Positions 24,719-33,075 of a stretch of 64,000 bases of DNA are shown in pieces (position 1 is the stretch's first letter; each line of letters begins with the position of its first letter). Under the pieces are notes generated by a model that saw only the letters and a program-made list of their open reading frames with translations, searched no databases and was not told the DNA's origin. This DNA comes from Actinacidiphila sp. DG2A-62. GTDB lineage: Bacteria; Actinomycetota; Actinomycetes; Streptomycetales; Streptomycetaceae. The translations under genes and the position numbers were made by a program. Where the stretch lies: assembly GCF_035825295.1 (NCBI RefSeq), contig NZ_JAYMGI010000002.1:7392001-7456000 (forward strand). The letters run 5' to 3'.

Positions 24719-25798
24719 TCACGCCGGCAGGTGCTCCGTCGCCGTGTCGTCGCCGAGGGGGAGGCGTTCGAACAAGGTGGGCGGCTCGGGGGGTGTCGCG
24801 AGGAGTGCGCCGAGCCGCGGTATCTGGCCCGCCACCTTCGCGCTGTGCTCGCTGAACGCCTGGATCGAGGTGAACATCTGGATCACCAGCAGGCGGCCGT
24901 CGTCCTCGCCGCGCGCGCGGTGTACCGAGTAGTGCAGGCAGCCAGGTTCGGCGCGGATCTGCTCGGCGAGCTCCGCGAGGACCTCGACCAGGTCGTCGCG
25001 TCGTTCCCTCTTCGGCTCCATCGTGGACACGGCGAGGACCGGGCCGGTCCCCGCCGGCCGCGGGTCGCGCAGCAGGGCCAGCGCCGCGTCGGCCTCGGCC
25101 CGGCCGCGCATCCGGATCTCGCGCCCCGCCTCCTTCGCCGCCGAGGCCGCGACCGCGACGTCACCGACCTGGCCGGCGGTCACCTGGTCCGGCTCGCCGG
25201 TCTCGGTGAGACGCGTCGCCACCGGCCCGAGCAGCAGGGTGAAGACCCGCTGCCGCCCGGCGAGTTCGGCGGCGAGGACCTGCCGCATCATCGACAGGGC
25301 GGCCTGTTCCATGCTGACCAGGCCGCTGCCGGGAATCGGCGTGACCGCGGACTCCCCGACGACCAGGACGTAGGCGCCGCGGGGGCTCAGCCGGGGCACG
25401 AAGGCCCGTGCGACGGCCATGTGCGCGGTCGCGAGATCGACGAAGGCGCTCTGCCAGTCGGCCTCGTCGATCTCCCAGAGGGGTTTGCCGGCCCACCAGC
25501 CGCCGATCGGGGCCACCACGTCGTCCACCCCGCCGAGCCTGCGCTCCATCTCGTCGGCAAGCTGCTCCGCGCCGGCGAACGTCGTGTAGTCGTGGACCAC
25601 CAGGTGCAGGCGGTCGGTCGCGGCCTCGCCGAGCACGCGCCGGAACTCCTCGGCCCGCTCCTGGGTGCGGGTGGGGACGACGACGTCCGCACCGGCGGCG
25701 AGGTAGGCGCGGACGACGCCTTCGCCCACGGCGCCTGTGCCGCCGGGAACGGCCACCTTCCGGCCGGAGAGATCGGCTGGGGTGTTGCTGCTGTTCAT
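24719..25798 (-). CDS. SDR-type protein fused to an antibiotic-biosynthesis-monooxygenase (ABM) domain
   Basis: The 359-aa protein starts at ATG 25798 behind AGGAGTG. Residues 13-240 form a short-chain dehydrogenase Rossmann fold: KVAVPGGTGAVGEGVVRAYL binds the nucleotide and GGVDDVVAPIGGWW is the NNAG-like segment. The SDR YxxxK pair is not present where expected (VSMEQAALSMMRQ), so classical dehydrogenase activity is doubtful. Residues about 260-340 form an ABM/YgiN-like ferredoxin-fold dimerisation domain (EVLAELAEQIRAEPGCLHYS, RLLVIQMFTSIQAFSEHS). The fusion is uncommon. Two matching palindromes lie just upstream, and a TetR gene ends 230 nt upstream on the same strand. Confidence 0.85.
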   Translation of the reverse strand: MNSSNTPADLSGRKVAVPGGTGAVGEGVVRAYLAAGADVVVPTRTQERAEEFRRVLGEAATDRLHLVVHDYTTFAGAEQLADEMERRLGGVDDVVAPIGGWWAGKPLWEIDEADWQSAFVDLATAHMAVARAFVPRLSPRGAYVLVVGESAVTPIPGSGLVSMEQAALSMMRQVLAAELAGRQRVFTLLLGPVATRLTETGEPDQVTAGQVGDVAVAASAAKEAGREIRMRGRAEADAALALLRDPRPAGTGPVLAVSTMEPKRERRDDLVEVLAELAEQIRAEPGCLHYSVHRARGEDDGRLLVIQMFTSIQAFSEHSAKVAGQIPRLGALLATPPEPPTLFERLPLGDDTATEHLPA

Positions 25799-25872
25799 GG
25801 GATCACTCCTGGGGAGCGGCGTGGGGACAGCCGTGCGACGGACCGCTGCTGGTCCCACGCCGACGAGAAATG

Positions 25873-25928
25873 TTGGGCACTCCAACGTTGTCTATGCCAA
25901 TGTAGCTCGGAAGTGTTGGGGTGTCCAA
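25873..25928 (-). promoter_or_regulatory. Promoter with two TTGG-N5-CCAA operator copies
   Basis: TTGGGCACTCCAA (25873-25885) and TTGGGGTGTCCAA (25916-25928) are two palindromes of the same type, 43 bp apart (about four helical turns). On the minus strand TTGGAC (25928-25923) and TACATT, 18 bp later, form a plausible -35/-10 for the SDR-ABM gene. A cooperative repressor, perhaps the nearby TetR protein, could bind both copies. Confidence 0.6.
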
Positions 25929-26026
25929 CGATCGACGTCGGGGACGACGGGCGCGGACCCGCGCTCCCACGCCCGCCGCCGCAGCGCCTCGCTCCTACGT
26001 GCCCGGCGCCTCGGGAACGGCTCGGC

Positions 26027-26698
26027 TCACCGACCGTCGGCGTCGACGTCGAAGAGGTCGGCCAGGACGGCCGTCGAGGGGACGGCGGTCTCCGGGAGGC
26101 GGCCCAGCGCCGCGGAACCGAGGCAGACCGCCGCGGCGGCCCGCCGACCGTAGGCGGTCAGGTCCTTCGGCCAGGTGTCCGCGGGCTGCTGCACCAGCAG
26201 GGCCACCGCACCGTGCAGGCCGGCGCAGATGCCGCGGGTCAGCTCGTCGGCGTCGCCGCGCAGGGACCCGGCGGCCACGCAGGGTCCCACGGCGTCGGCC
26301 AGGTGGCGGAAGCAGTCCGCGGCGATCCGACGGGTGATCGCGCTGGCCGGGGAGTTCATCACCAGCCGGTAGCGCAGCGGGTGCGCGAGGCCGAAGGCGA
26401 TGTAGGCGGCGCACCGCAGGTACAGCGCGGTGAAGGGGTCCTCGACGCCCGCGCCGGCCGCCCGCATGTCGTCGCCGAGCCGTTCCCAGACCCGCAGGCA
26501 CACCGCGTGCAGCAGCTCCTGCCGGCCGGCGAAGTGCAGGTAGACCGCGGGGGTGGAGACGCCCACGAGCGCGGCGATGCCGCGCACGGTGACGGCGTCC
26601 TCCCCCTGCTCGTCCAGCACCGTCTCGGCCGCCTCCAGCAGTTCCGCGCGGAGCCGGCCGCCCTCGCCGGGGCGGGCACGCTTGCGGCCGGGGGTCAC
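26027..26698 (-). CDS. TetR-family transcriptional regulator
   Basis: The 223-aa protein has a TetR N-terminal helix-turn-helix (LLEAAETVLDEQGEDAVTVR, GIAALVGVSTPAVYLHFAGR, QELLHAVCLRVWERL) and a TetR_C-like ligand domain (FTALYLRCAAYIAFGLAHPL, RYRLVMNSP). GTG 26698 overlaps the TGA of the upstream dehydrogenase gene (GTGA), so it is cotranscribed and translationally coupled with it. It probably represses its own operon through the palindrome at 27783-27797 and perhaps the downstream SDR-ABM gene. Confidence 0.92.
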   Translation of the reverse strand: MTPGRKRARPGEGGRLRAELLEAAETVLDEQGEDAVTVRGIAALVGVSTPAVYLHFAGRQELLHAVCLRVWERLGDDMRAAGAGVEDPFTALYLRCAAYIAFGLAHPLRYRLVMNSPASAITRRIAADCFRHLADAVGPCVAAGSLRGDADELTRGICAGLHGAVALLVQQPADTWPKDLTAYGRRAAAAVCLGSAALGRLPETAVPSTAVLADLFDVDADGR

Positions 26699-27723
26699 GG
26701 GGCCGGCCGCGGGTGGACGAACGCGGGCTTTCCCGCGGGCGGGTCGAGGAGGACCTCGGGCGCCTGGTCGTACGGGTAGGGGCCGGCGAGTACCGCGCTC
26801 GGGTCGAGGGTCCCGGACGCGAGGTGGGCCAGCACCTCGGGGATGAAGGGCGTGGCGTGCGGCGGACCGGTCATGAAGGTGACGCCGGTGCCGTACAGGT
26901 CGAAGTAGGGCAGCGGGGGCTCGGTGAAGTACACCGAGCGCGCCACGCAGGCGCCGCCGGGTCGCGCGGACCGCAGCGCGCACCTCAGACCGTCGGGGTG
27001 CGCGGAGACGTCCACGGCCAGGTCGAAGTCGCCGTCCACGCGGGCGGGATAGTCCTCGACCAGCTCGGCGGCGGCGCCCAGCCGGGCCGCCGCCTCGACC
27101 CGCGCGGGCGAACGGTCCACGTACACCACGCGCGCCGACTTCAGCGCCACCGCCGACATCACGGTCAGCAGGCCCAGGGTCGCGGTGCCCCCGACCACGA
27201 GGACGGCGGCTCCCGGCCGCGCCGCCAGCGTCGGGCTGACCGCGCGGTAGGCGTCCACGAGGTTGTCCGAGCAGAACGCGGCCACCACCGGGTCGACGCC
27301 GTCGGGCAGCGCGACGAGGTTGGCGGACGCCCACGGCACCCGCACCACCTCGTCGAACAGGCCGCCCCAGCGCCCGCCCGCGGTGGTCCCGTAACTGGCC
27401 AGGCGCGGGACCGTGCGGCACGCGCCCGGCATCGCGTGCGCGCACGCGTCACAGGCGCCGCAGCTGATGTGCCAGGGGACGACGACCCGGTCGCCGGGGC
27501 GCAGCGGGCCGTCCCCGCCGACCTCGACCACCTCGCCGACCGCCTCGTGCCCCAGTGCGTACGGCGGTTCGAACGGGCTCGGGCCGCGCACCAGGCGCCG
27601 GTCGAGGTCGCACGCGGAGGAGACGATCGGGCGTACGAGCACGTCGGAGTCCGCCTGGAGGACCGGCGCGGGCGCCTCCCGCCACTCCACGGCCCCCGGG
27701 CCGACCAGGGTCAGGCTTCGCAT
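26695..27723 (-). CDS. Zinc-containing MDR alcohol dehydrogenase
   Basis: The 342-aa enzyme keeps the zinc ligands: catalytic Cys in SSACDLDRR with His-Glu in LGHEAVGEV, and the structural-zinc lobe CGACDACAHAMPGAC (about residues 88-102). The Rossmann motif is VLVVGGTATLGLL and the acidic NAD-specific residue lies in VVYVDRSPARV. It should oxidise an alcohol or reduce an aldehyde/ketone with NAD(H). The ATG at 27723 follows GAGGGGG. It is the first gene of an operon with the TetR regulator. Confidence 0.9.
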   Translation of the reverse strand: MRSLTLVGPGAVEWREAPAPVLQADSDVLVRPIVSSACDLDRRLVRGPSPFEPPYALGHEAVGEVVEVGGDGPLRPGDRVVVPWHISCGACDACAHAMPGACRTVPRLASYGTTAGGRWGGLFDEVVRVPWASANLVALPDGVDPVVAAFCSDNLVDAYRAVSPTLAARPGAAVLVVGGTATLGLLTVMSAVALKSARVVYVDRSPARVEAAARLGAAAELVEDYPARVDGDFDLAVDVSAHPDGLRCALRSARPGGACVARSVYFTEPPLPYFDLYGTGVTFMTGPPHATPFIPEVLAHLASGTLDPSAVLAGPYPYDQAPEVLLDPPAGKPAFVHPRPAP

Positions 27724-27773
27724 GACGCCCCCTCATGTCGCACCCGCCGGACCTCGTGCCCTGGGCCGCCGCC

Positions 27774-27803
27774 AGGTTAACGCCGTCAAGTTGACGGTGA
27801 CAA
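27774..27803 (-). promoter_or_regulatory. Promoter with TetR-type operator in the spacer
   Basis: On the minus strand TTGTCA (27803-27798) and TAACCT (27779-27774) are 18 bp apart. The spacer holds CCGTCAAGTTGACGG (27783-27797), a perfect inverted repeat with 7-bp arms around one base. The arrangement is typical for autoregulation by a TetR protein encoded in the operon. Confidence 0.65.
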
Positions 27804-27913
27804 GCTGCCTTTTCCGGTCGGCTCGCGGACGGCGCGCCGCCGACGGCTACGCCTGGCGACTGACCTGTTCGGCGCCGCCGCCGCGCGCGCCCACCGGCTG
27901 GATCACGCGGTGA

Positions 27914-27926
27914 GTGAGCGTTAACA
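27914..27926. promoter_or_regulatory. GTGAGCGTTAACA operator copy
   Basis: One copy of the motif shared by the glycosidase island. It lies 700 bp before the GH54 gene, so its target is uncertain; it could act together with the palindrome at 28103. Confidence 0.45.
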
Positions 27927-28102
27927 GTGCTTGGGCATCCGTAGCCCCGGGTCCGGCCGACCGCGGGCTCGGGTCAGCAACAGGCTTGTGCCGCACGCCC
28001 CTTGAGGCGGGGCCGCAGGATGTGTCAGTCTCATGTCGGCACACCCTGCCGGGCATCGTCCCGGTGGTCAGCTGCGCACGCCTGTGACCCCCCACGCCGG
28101 AT

Positions 28103-28114
28103 GTGAGCGCTCAC
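28103..28114. promoter_or_regulatory. GTGAGCGCTCAC palindromic operator
   Basis: A perfect 12-bp palindrome centred on AGCGCT, the most symmetrical copy of the island motif, 500 bp upstream of the first GH54 gene. Confidence 0.6.
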
Positions 28115-28393
28115 TTTTGCCGGGAGCGGCCGCATCCTCTCCTTCAGGAGTGTCCTGTGACCCGAGGACCGGCCCTGACCGGGCCAGACCATCCGCCTCA
28201 CCCGCCGGGCACCGCGGGGGTCCCGCGCCGGCGACCGGCCTTCTTCTGACCGCGCCGCCACCGCCGTAGTCTCCCGCGGGACGTCCCGTGCCGCCTCCGG
28301 ACGGTCGTCCGCCCCGGCCGAGGCCCTGACCCGTCGTGCCCGGACGCTCGCACCGGCGACGCGCGGACGGGTGCACGCGGCACACCACCCACG

Positions 28394-28515
28394 CACCCGC
28401 GCCGTGCACCCGGACCGCGCACCCGAACCGTGCACCCGCGCCGTGCCCCGGACCGTGCCCCGGACCGTGCACCCGCGCCGTGCACCCGCGCCGTGCCCCG
28501 GACCGCGCACCCGCT
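28394..28515. repeat. Degenerate 12-14-bp tandem repeats
   Basis: About ten copies of units like CCGTGCACCCGCG and CCGTGCCCCGGA follow each other without unique spacers. The repeats lie 100-220 bp upstream of the GH54 start, probably in the 5' leader. They may fold or vary in copy number. Confidence 0.7.
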
Positions 28516-28612
28516 GGTTCCCGGCGTGCGCGCGCCCCGCGCGCCGCCGCCTCGCGAGCCGGTCCGCGGGAGACCCGCCGTCCCCGTACGTCTCTCCTCG
28601 AAGGAGGCTCCG

Positions 28613-30142
28613 ATGCACCACCGCTCGATCACCGGGCCCGCCGGCCTGCGGCGCGCGAGACCGCTCGCCCTGTTCCTGCTGGTCCTCGCCCTGGCGCTGG
28701 CCGGCTCCCTGTTCGGCGGGCGTGCGTCCGCGAGCGGCCCGGCGAGGGCCGCGGCGCCGACCGCCGGCGCCGCCGCCGCGTCCTCGCTGCCGTGCGACAT
28801 CTACGCGGCCGGCGGTACGCCGTGCATCGCGGCGCACTCCACGACCCGGGCGCTGTTCGCGGCGTACGACGGGCCGCTCTACCAGGTCCAGCGCGCGTCC
28901 GACCACGCCTACCACGACGTGGGCCTGCTCGCCGCGGGCGACTATGCCGACGCGTCGTCCCAGACGTCCTTCTGCGCCGGCACCTCGTGCACCATCACCA
29001 AGATCTACGACCAGACCAGCCGGCACAACGACCTGCCCATCTCCACGGGCGGCTACTGGAAGGGCCCGGGGCCAGGCGGTTCGGACATCGGCGCCGACGC
29101 CGCGGCCCTGCCGGTCACCGCCAACGGTCACCCGGTGTTCGGCGTCAAGTCGACCCAGGGCACCGGCTACCGGATCGACCACGCCTCCGGCGCCCCCACC
29201 GGCTCCCAGCCCGAGGGCATCTACATGGTGACCTCGTCGAACTTCACCAACCAGTGGTGCTGCTTCGACTACGGCAGCGGGGAGAACTCGCACACCGACA
29301 CCGGCAACGCCACCATGAACGCCATCTACTGGGGCAACGCCTGCTGGTTCGGCAACTGCGTGGGCACCGGGCCCTGGGTCGAGGCCGACCTGGAGAACGG
29401 CATGTTCCACACCGGCAGCGGCTCGAACAAGGACCCCAACAACCAGGGCGTGCACTACCCGTTCGTCAGCGCCTGGGAGAAGAACAACGGCACCAGCAAC
29501 TTCACGCTGAAATACGGCAACGCCGGCGGCGGGGGGCTGACGACCACCTACTCCGGGGGCCTGCCGAACGGCTACTCGCCGATGAAGACCGACAGCTCAC
29601 TGCTGCTGGGCACCGGCGGCGACAACAGCGTGTCCGGCCAGGGCGAGTTCTTCGAGGGCGCCATCACCGCCGGCTTCCCCACCGACGCCACCGAGAACGC
29701 GGTGCAGGCCGACATCGCCGCCGTCGGCTACAGCGGCAACGGCACCACCCCGCCTCCCGGCAGCGCGCTGCGCAACACCAACGCCAACCGCTGCCTGGAC
29801 GTTCCGAACCTCAGCCAGACCAACGGCACCCAGGTGGCGCTGTGGGACTGCAACGGCGGGTCGAACCAGCAGTGGGCCCTGACCGGCGCCAAGGAACTGC
29901 GGGTCTACGGCAACAAGTGCCTGGACGACGAGGCCAACGGCACGGCGAACGGCACCCGGGCGATCATCTGGGACTGCAACGGCCAGACCAACCAGCAGTG
30001 GAACCTCAACTCCGACGGCAGCATCACCAACGTCAGGTCCGGACTGTGCCTGGACGCCGCCGGCGACGGCACCGCCAACGGCACGCTGGTCCAGCTGTGG
30101 CAGTGCACCGGAGCCACCAACCAGAAGTGGACCCGGAGCTGA
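28613..30142 (+). CDS. Secreted GH54 alpha-L-arabinofuranosidase with CBM13/ricin module
   Basis: The 509-aa enzyme should release arabinofuranose from arabinan, arabinoxylan or arabinogalactan. ATG 28613 follows AAGGAGG. A signal peptide (PLALFLLVLALALAGSLFGG) ends near residue 45. The GH54 catalytic domain (about 58-375) begins LPCDIYAAGGTPCIAAHSTT and contains TKIYDQTSRHNDL, the vicinal Cys pair in WCCFDYGSGE (about 215) and WVEADLENGMF, which likely carries the nucleophile Glu. After a short linker a ricin-type beta-trefoil (about 383-509) has three NRCLD/KCLD/GLCLD and three NQQW/NQKW repeats. The operator sites upstream point to LacI-type control shared with the other island genes. Confidence 0.93.
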   Translation: MHHRSITGPAGLRRARPLALFLLVLALALAGSLFGGRASASGPARAAAPTAGAAAASSLPCDIYAAGGTPCIAAHSTTRALFAAYDGPLYQVQRASDHAYHDVGLLAAGDYADASSQTSFCAGTSCTITKIYDQTSRHNDLPISTGGYWKGPGPGGSDIGADAAALPVTANGHPVFGVKSTQGTGYRIDHASGAPTGSQPEGIYMVTSSNFTNQWCCFDYGSGENSHTDTGNATMNAIYWGNACWFGNCVGTGPWVEADLENGMFHTGSGSNKDPNNQGVHYPFVSAWEKNNGTSNFTLKYGNAGGGGLTTTYSGGLPNGYSPMKTDSSLLLGTGGDNSVSGQGEFFEGAITAGFPTDATENAVQADIAAVGYSGNGTTPPPGSALRNTNANRCLDVPNLSQTNGTQVALWDCNGGSNQQWALTGAKELRVYGNKCLDDEANGTANGTRAIIWDCNGQTNQQWNLNSDGSITNVRSGLCLDAAGDGTANGTLVQLWQCTGATNQKWTRS

Positions 30143-30215
30143 ACCCGCCCGCGGTCCGCGGCTGATCCCCGGCCCGGTCCGCCCCGCGCGCCCGCCGTCC
30201 GGCGCGCACGCCCAC

Positions 30216-30251
30216 GGGCCGTCCCCGGCCGGCACCGGCCGGGGACGGCCC
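30216..30251 (+). terminator. Hairpin terminator after the GH54 gene
   Basis: A perfect 17-bp G+C-rich stem (30216-30232 and 30235-30251) with a minimal loop lies 75 nt after the stop and before the GntR-type gene. Confidence 0.75.
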
Positions 30252-30348
30252 CTCGAAGCCTGATCTGCGACCGAGCGCGGGCCACGACGCCGGGTGAAGG
30301 GTCGCGTATCGTGTGAGCCTCTGGCGGACGACGGAGGAGGCGCGCGCT

Positions 30349-31128
30349 GTGGACGGCGACCCGGCACCGGCGGGCCCCGGCGCCTCCGCACCGACGCAGG
30401 CGCCCGAGCCGGACCCGGCGGCGTACCGCCCCGGCTACGAACTCGTCGCCGAGGAGATCCTGCGGCTGATCGTGGAGCTCCGCCTCGTACCCGGTGACCG
30501 GATGCCCACCGAGAACCAGTTGGCGTCGCGGCTGGGGACCAGCCGGACGGTGGTGCGCGAGGCGGTCAAGATCCTGTCCGCCATCGGCCGGGTCCGCGCC
30601 CAGCGCGGCCGCGGCCTCTTCGTGGCCGACGACGAGGGGATGCTCGGTTCGTCGCGGTGGGGCGGGTTCTTCCTCCCGACCGACCTGGAGCACGTCTACG
30701 ACCTGTTCGAGTTCCGCACGGTGCAGGAGGTCGCGGCGAGCCGGTTGGCGGCGGTGCGGGCCACGCCGGCGGAGCTGCGGGCGATCGAGGCGGCTGCGCA
30801 GACCTGTCGGGAGGGCCATCTCAGCAATCGGCGCGAGGTGTTCGACCGGGGCGACGACGCCTTCCATCTGGGCGTCGCGGCGGCCTCGCACAATCCGTTC
30901 CTGGTGGACGCGGTGCGTGAGGCCAGGCGGTTGCAGCGCCAGTCCAGCGTCATCGGGCTGCACGGGAGGGTCGGCGGACATGCGGAGGAGGCCGTCGCGG
31001 AGCACGCGGCGATCCACCGCGCGATCAGGGACGGCGACCCCGAGGCCGCGGCACGGGCGGCCACCGTCCACCTGGACAACACCCTCCAGGACTACCGCCG
31101 CGAGATCCGGCGCCGCGTCTTCGGCTGA
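30349..31128 (+). CDS. GntR-family regulator with FCD ligand domain
   Basis: The 259-aa protein (GTG 30349, with GGAGGAGG 8 nt upstream; an upstream GTG at 30313 would add 12 residues) has a winged helix at about 40-100: EEILRLIVELRLVPGDRMPT, LASRLGTSRTVVREAVKIL and GRVRAQRGRGLFVAD. The FCD domain follows, with the metal-binding Asp/His set in DAFHLGVAAASHNP, EHAAIHRAIRDGD and AATVHLDN. FCD/FadR-type proteins respond to sugar acids or organic acids. It sits inside the glycosidase island, so a sugar acid released from the glycan (for example galacturonate or arabinonate) is a reasonable but unproven ligand. The island operators look LacI-like, so this protein may control a different site. Confidence 0.9.
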   Translation: MDGDPAPAGPGASAPTQAPEPDPAAYRPGYELVAEEILRLIVELRLVPGDRMPTENQLASRLGTSRTVVREAVKILSAIGRVRAQRGRGLFVADDEGMLGSSRWGGFFLPTDLEHVYDLFEFRTVQEVAASRLAAVRATPAELRAIEAAAQTCREGHLSNRREVFDRGDDAFHLGVAAASHNPFLVDAVREARRLQRQSSVIGLHGRVGGHAEEAVAEHAAIHRAIRDGDPEAAARAATVHLDNTLQDYRREIRRRVFG

Positions 31129-31175
31129 GACACCCGCCCCCCCGGCCGTCCGGGGCGTGCGGCGGAACGACGAGG

Positions 31176-31209
31176 GCCGGGGCCGGGCGGGGAGGCGCCC
31201 GGCCCCGGC
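31176..31209. terminator. Hairpin between convergent GntR and esterase genes
   Basis: A perfect 14-bp stem (31176-31189 and 31196-31209) with a 6-nt loop lies between the two convergent stops and can serve both. Confidence 0.75.
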
Positions 31210-31216
31210 GCCCGGC

Positions 31217-32578
31217 TCAGCCCCGCAGGCTCCAGCGCTGGTTGGCCTGCCCGTTGCAGCTCCACAACTGGATCTTCGTGCCGTTGCCCGTGGCCTGGCC
31301 GGACGCGTCGAGGCACAGCCCGGACTGCACACCGGTGATCGAGCCGTCCGCGGCGAGGTTCCACTGCTGGTTGGCCTGGCCGTTGCAGTCCCAGATCACC
31401 GCCGCGGTGCCGTTGCCCGTCCCCTGGCCGGAGGCGTCGAGGCACTTGTCGCCGTAGACCATGAGCTGCTTGCCCGAGGTGTAGGTCCACCGCTGGTTGG
31501 CGCCGCCGTTGCAGTCCCACAGCTCGGTCTGCGTGCCGTCGGCCGTCGTGGCGTCGGGCACGTCGACGCAGCGCCCCGACTGCGCGCCGACGATCTCCTG
31601 GCCGCCGGACGGCGGGGTGGTCGGCGGCGTGCTGGTGGGCGGAGCGCTGCCGCCGAACTGGGTGAAGAAGCCCCACACCACGCCCGAGGTCCAGGTGTGC
31701 CAGCCGTCCCCGGTGGACCCGTCGATGGGACCCGGGTCGTGGCCGGCCCCGTCGAAGGCCGCCCACACCACGGGGTGTCCGGCCGTGCAGCCGGAGTAGG
31801 CGGTGACGATGTGGGTCAGGCTGCCGTACGCCGGCTCCGGCGGGTTCTGCGGGGTGCAGCCGTCGTTTCTGACGAACGTGTCGCGCAGCGCCCGCCCGTC
31901 GGCGATCGGCAGGACGTTGTCCCTGATGCCGTGCAGCCCGATGTAGGCGACGGGTTGGGTGCCGCCGCCGCACCCGCTCAGGTTGGCGCCGGAGTACACG
32001 GCGACGGCGCGGAAGACCGCCGGCCGGGCGCAGGCCAGCGCGTACGTCATCGCGCCGCCGTAGCTGAAGCCCGAGGAGAACACCTGGCCCGTGTCCACGC
32101 ACAGGCCGCCCTCGATCTGCCTGAGCATGTCGTCGACGAAGGTGACGTCCTGGCCGTTGGTGTTGGCCCAGCCGTTGTTGAGGCCCTGGGGGGCGACGAA
32201 GACGGTTCCGTTGCCGTCGTTGTCCGCGAGCCGCCGCAGGCCGTAGTAGGACCAGTTGTATCCGTCGGTGCCGCCGGAGTCGACGTCCTCGGCGGTGCCG
32301 CCCACCCAGTGGAACCCGAGGACCAGCCGGTAGGGGTGGTTCTGGTCGTAGCCGGCGGGGACCCGCAGGATGTAGCTGCGGTTCTGGCCGCCGCTGGTGA
32401 TCGTGTGGCTGCCGCTCGACAGCGACGGCGCCTTGCCGCAGCCGGCGGTGGCTGCGGCGGGAGCCGCCGGGGCGGCCGGGGCGGCCGCACCGGCGTTGGC
32501 GCCGAGCGCGGTTCCGACGGCTGCCAGGACGAGCGCCAGGGCCGACAGCATCGGCATGAGCAGGGTTCTGCGTCTCAT
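31217..32578 (-). CDS. Secreted CE1-type (feruloyl) esterase with CBM13/ricin module
   Basis: The 453-aa protein has a signal peptide (PMLSALALVLAAVGTALGAN) and an alpha/beta-hydrolase domain: SYILRVPAGYDQNHPYRLVL, FHWVGG oxyanion region, nucleophile Ser172 in SSGFSYGGAMTYA, and the catalytic His in FDGAGHDPGP. This pattern is that of LpqC/PHB-depolymerase-like CE1 feruloyl or acetylxylan esterases. A Thr/Pro linker precedes a ricin beta-trefoil (about 325-453) with three KCLD/RCVD/LCLD and NQRW/NQQW repeats. ATG 32578 follows AGAGGAC. It should remove feruloyl or acetyl groups from plant polysaccharide. A 17-G tract lies 46 nt upstream of the start, and an island operator 118 nt upstream. 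Confidence 0.88.
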   Translation of the reverse strand: MRRRTLLMPMLSALALVLAAVGTALGANAGAAAPAAPAAPAAATAGCGKAPSLSSGSHTITSGGQNRSYILRVPAGYDQNHPYRLVLGFHWVGGTAEDVDSGGTDGYNWSYYGLRRLADNDGNGTVFVAPQGLNNGWANTNGQDVTFVDDMLRQIEGGLCVDTGQVFSSGFSYGGAMTYALACARPAVFRAVAVYSGANLSGCGGGTQPVAYIGLHGIRDNVLPIADGRALRDTFVRNDGCTPQNPPEPAYGSLTHIVTAYSGCTAGHPVVWAAFDGAGHDPGPIDGSTGDGWHTWTSGVVWGFFTQFGGSAPPTSTPPTTPPSGGQEIVGAQSGRCVDVPDATTADGTQTELWDCNGGANQRWTYTSGKQLMVYGDKCLDASGQGTGNGTAAVIWDCNGQANQQWNLAADGSITGVQSGLCLDASGQATGNGTKIQLWSCNGQANQRWSLRG

Positions 32579-32623
32579 CTGTCCTCTTTCGTCGTGGGGG
32601 GAACCGAGGAGCCGCCGGTCCGC

Positions 32624-32640
32624 GGGGGGGGGGGGGGGGG
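32624..32640. repeat. Run of 17 G residues in the esterase 5' leader
   Basis: An uninterrupted homopolymer of 17 G on the plus strand (C in the esterase transcript), 46-62 nt upstream of the esterase start and about 55 nt from its operator. Tracts of this length are prone to slippage and also to assembly error, so the exact length is uncertain. Confidence 0.8.
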
Positions 32641-32695
32641 TGCACGGGGCGGTGCGGTTCGCGGACGGCCGAGGATGAGGCTGTGGTCCAGACCT

Positions 32696-32707
32696 GTGAG
32701 CGTTAAC
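32696..32707. promoter_or_regulatory. GTGAGCGTTAAC operator upstream of the esterase gene
   Basis: Same motif as the other island copies, here 118 nt upstream of the minus-strand esterase start. Position fits a promoter-proximal repressor site. Confidence 0.6.
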
Positions 32708-32985
32708 AGATGCTCTCTCCTGTGCGACTCATGGTGGGGAGGGAGAGCTGATGTGTCGTACTGACACCGGCCGCAGCGTGCATCACCCCGCAGGCCCTGT
32801 CAACCCTTCTCGCGTGCGCCACGTCGATCGTCCGGAACGCGGGGGTGCGTGCCCCGCGCCGCCGGCCTCTCGCGGCCGGGACCGTGCTGTCGCACTCTTG
32901 ACAGACCCTCGGGAGTGAGAGCACCGTCTCACCCCGAAACCTCTCAGCAATCCGACGTCACAGCGGTGCCGTACGAGGCGCACAT

Positions 32986-32997
32986 GTGAGCGCTAAC
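32986..32997. promoter_or_regulatory. GTGAGCGCTAAC operator upstream of the SGNH gene
   Basis: The island motif, 79 nt upstream of the plus-strand SGNH esterase start. Together with the site at 32696 it frames the divergent promoter region. Confidence 0.65.
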
Positions 32998-33075
32998 GCC
33001 GACCGGAGCGCACCTCGCACGGACCCTGCGGCCCGTGCCGTCCACCACACTGTCCCCCACCAGTGAGGAATCCCG

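Larger units (their letters stand above)
27804..28612. other. Long regulatory/repetitive spacer upstream of the first GH54 gene
   Basis: No gene is supported in these 800 bp. The stretch holds two operator-like sites (27914-27926 and 28103-28114) and a cluster of 12-14-bp repeats (28394-28515), each listed separately. Arginine/proline-rich open frames here are products of the G+C-rich repeats. Confidence 0.5.

Noticed and set aside
28394..28515. CRISPR-like array.
   Set aside because: Units are 12-14 bp, directly adjacent and degenerate, with no unique spacers and no cas genes.
28336..28612. N-terminal extension of the GH54 protein into the repeat region.
   Set aside because: The extension is Arg/Pro-rich repeat translation; the ATG at 28613 has AAGGAGG and starts a proper signal peptide.
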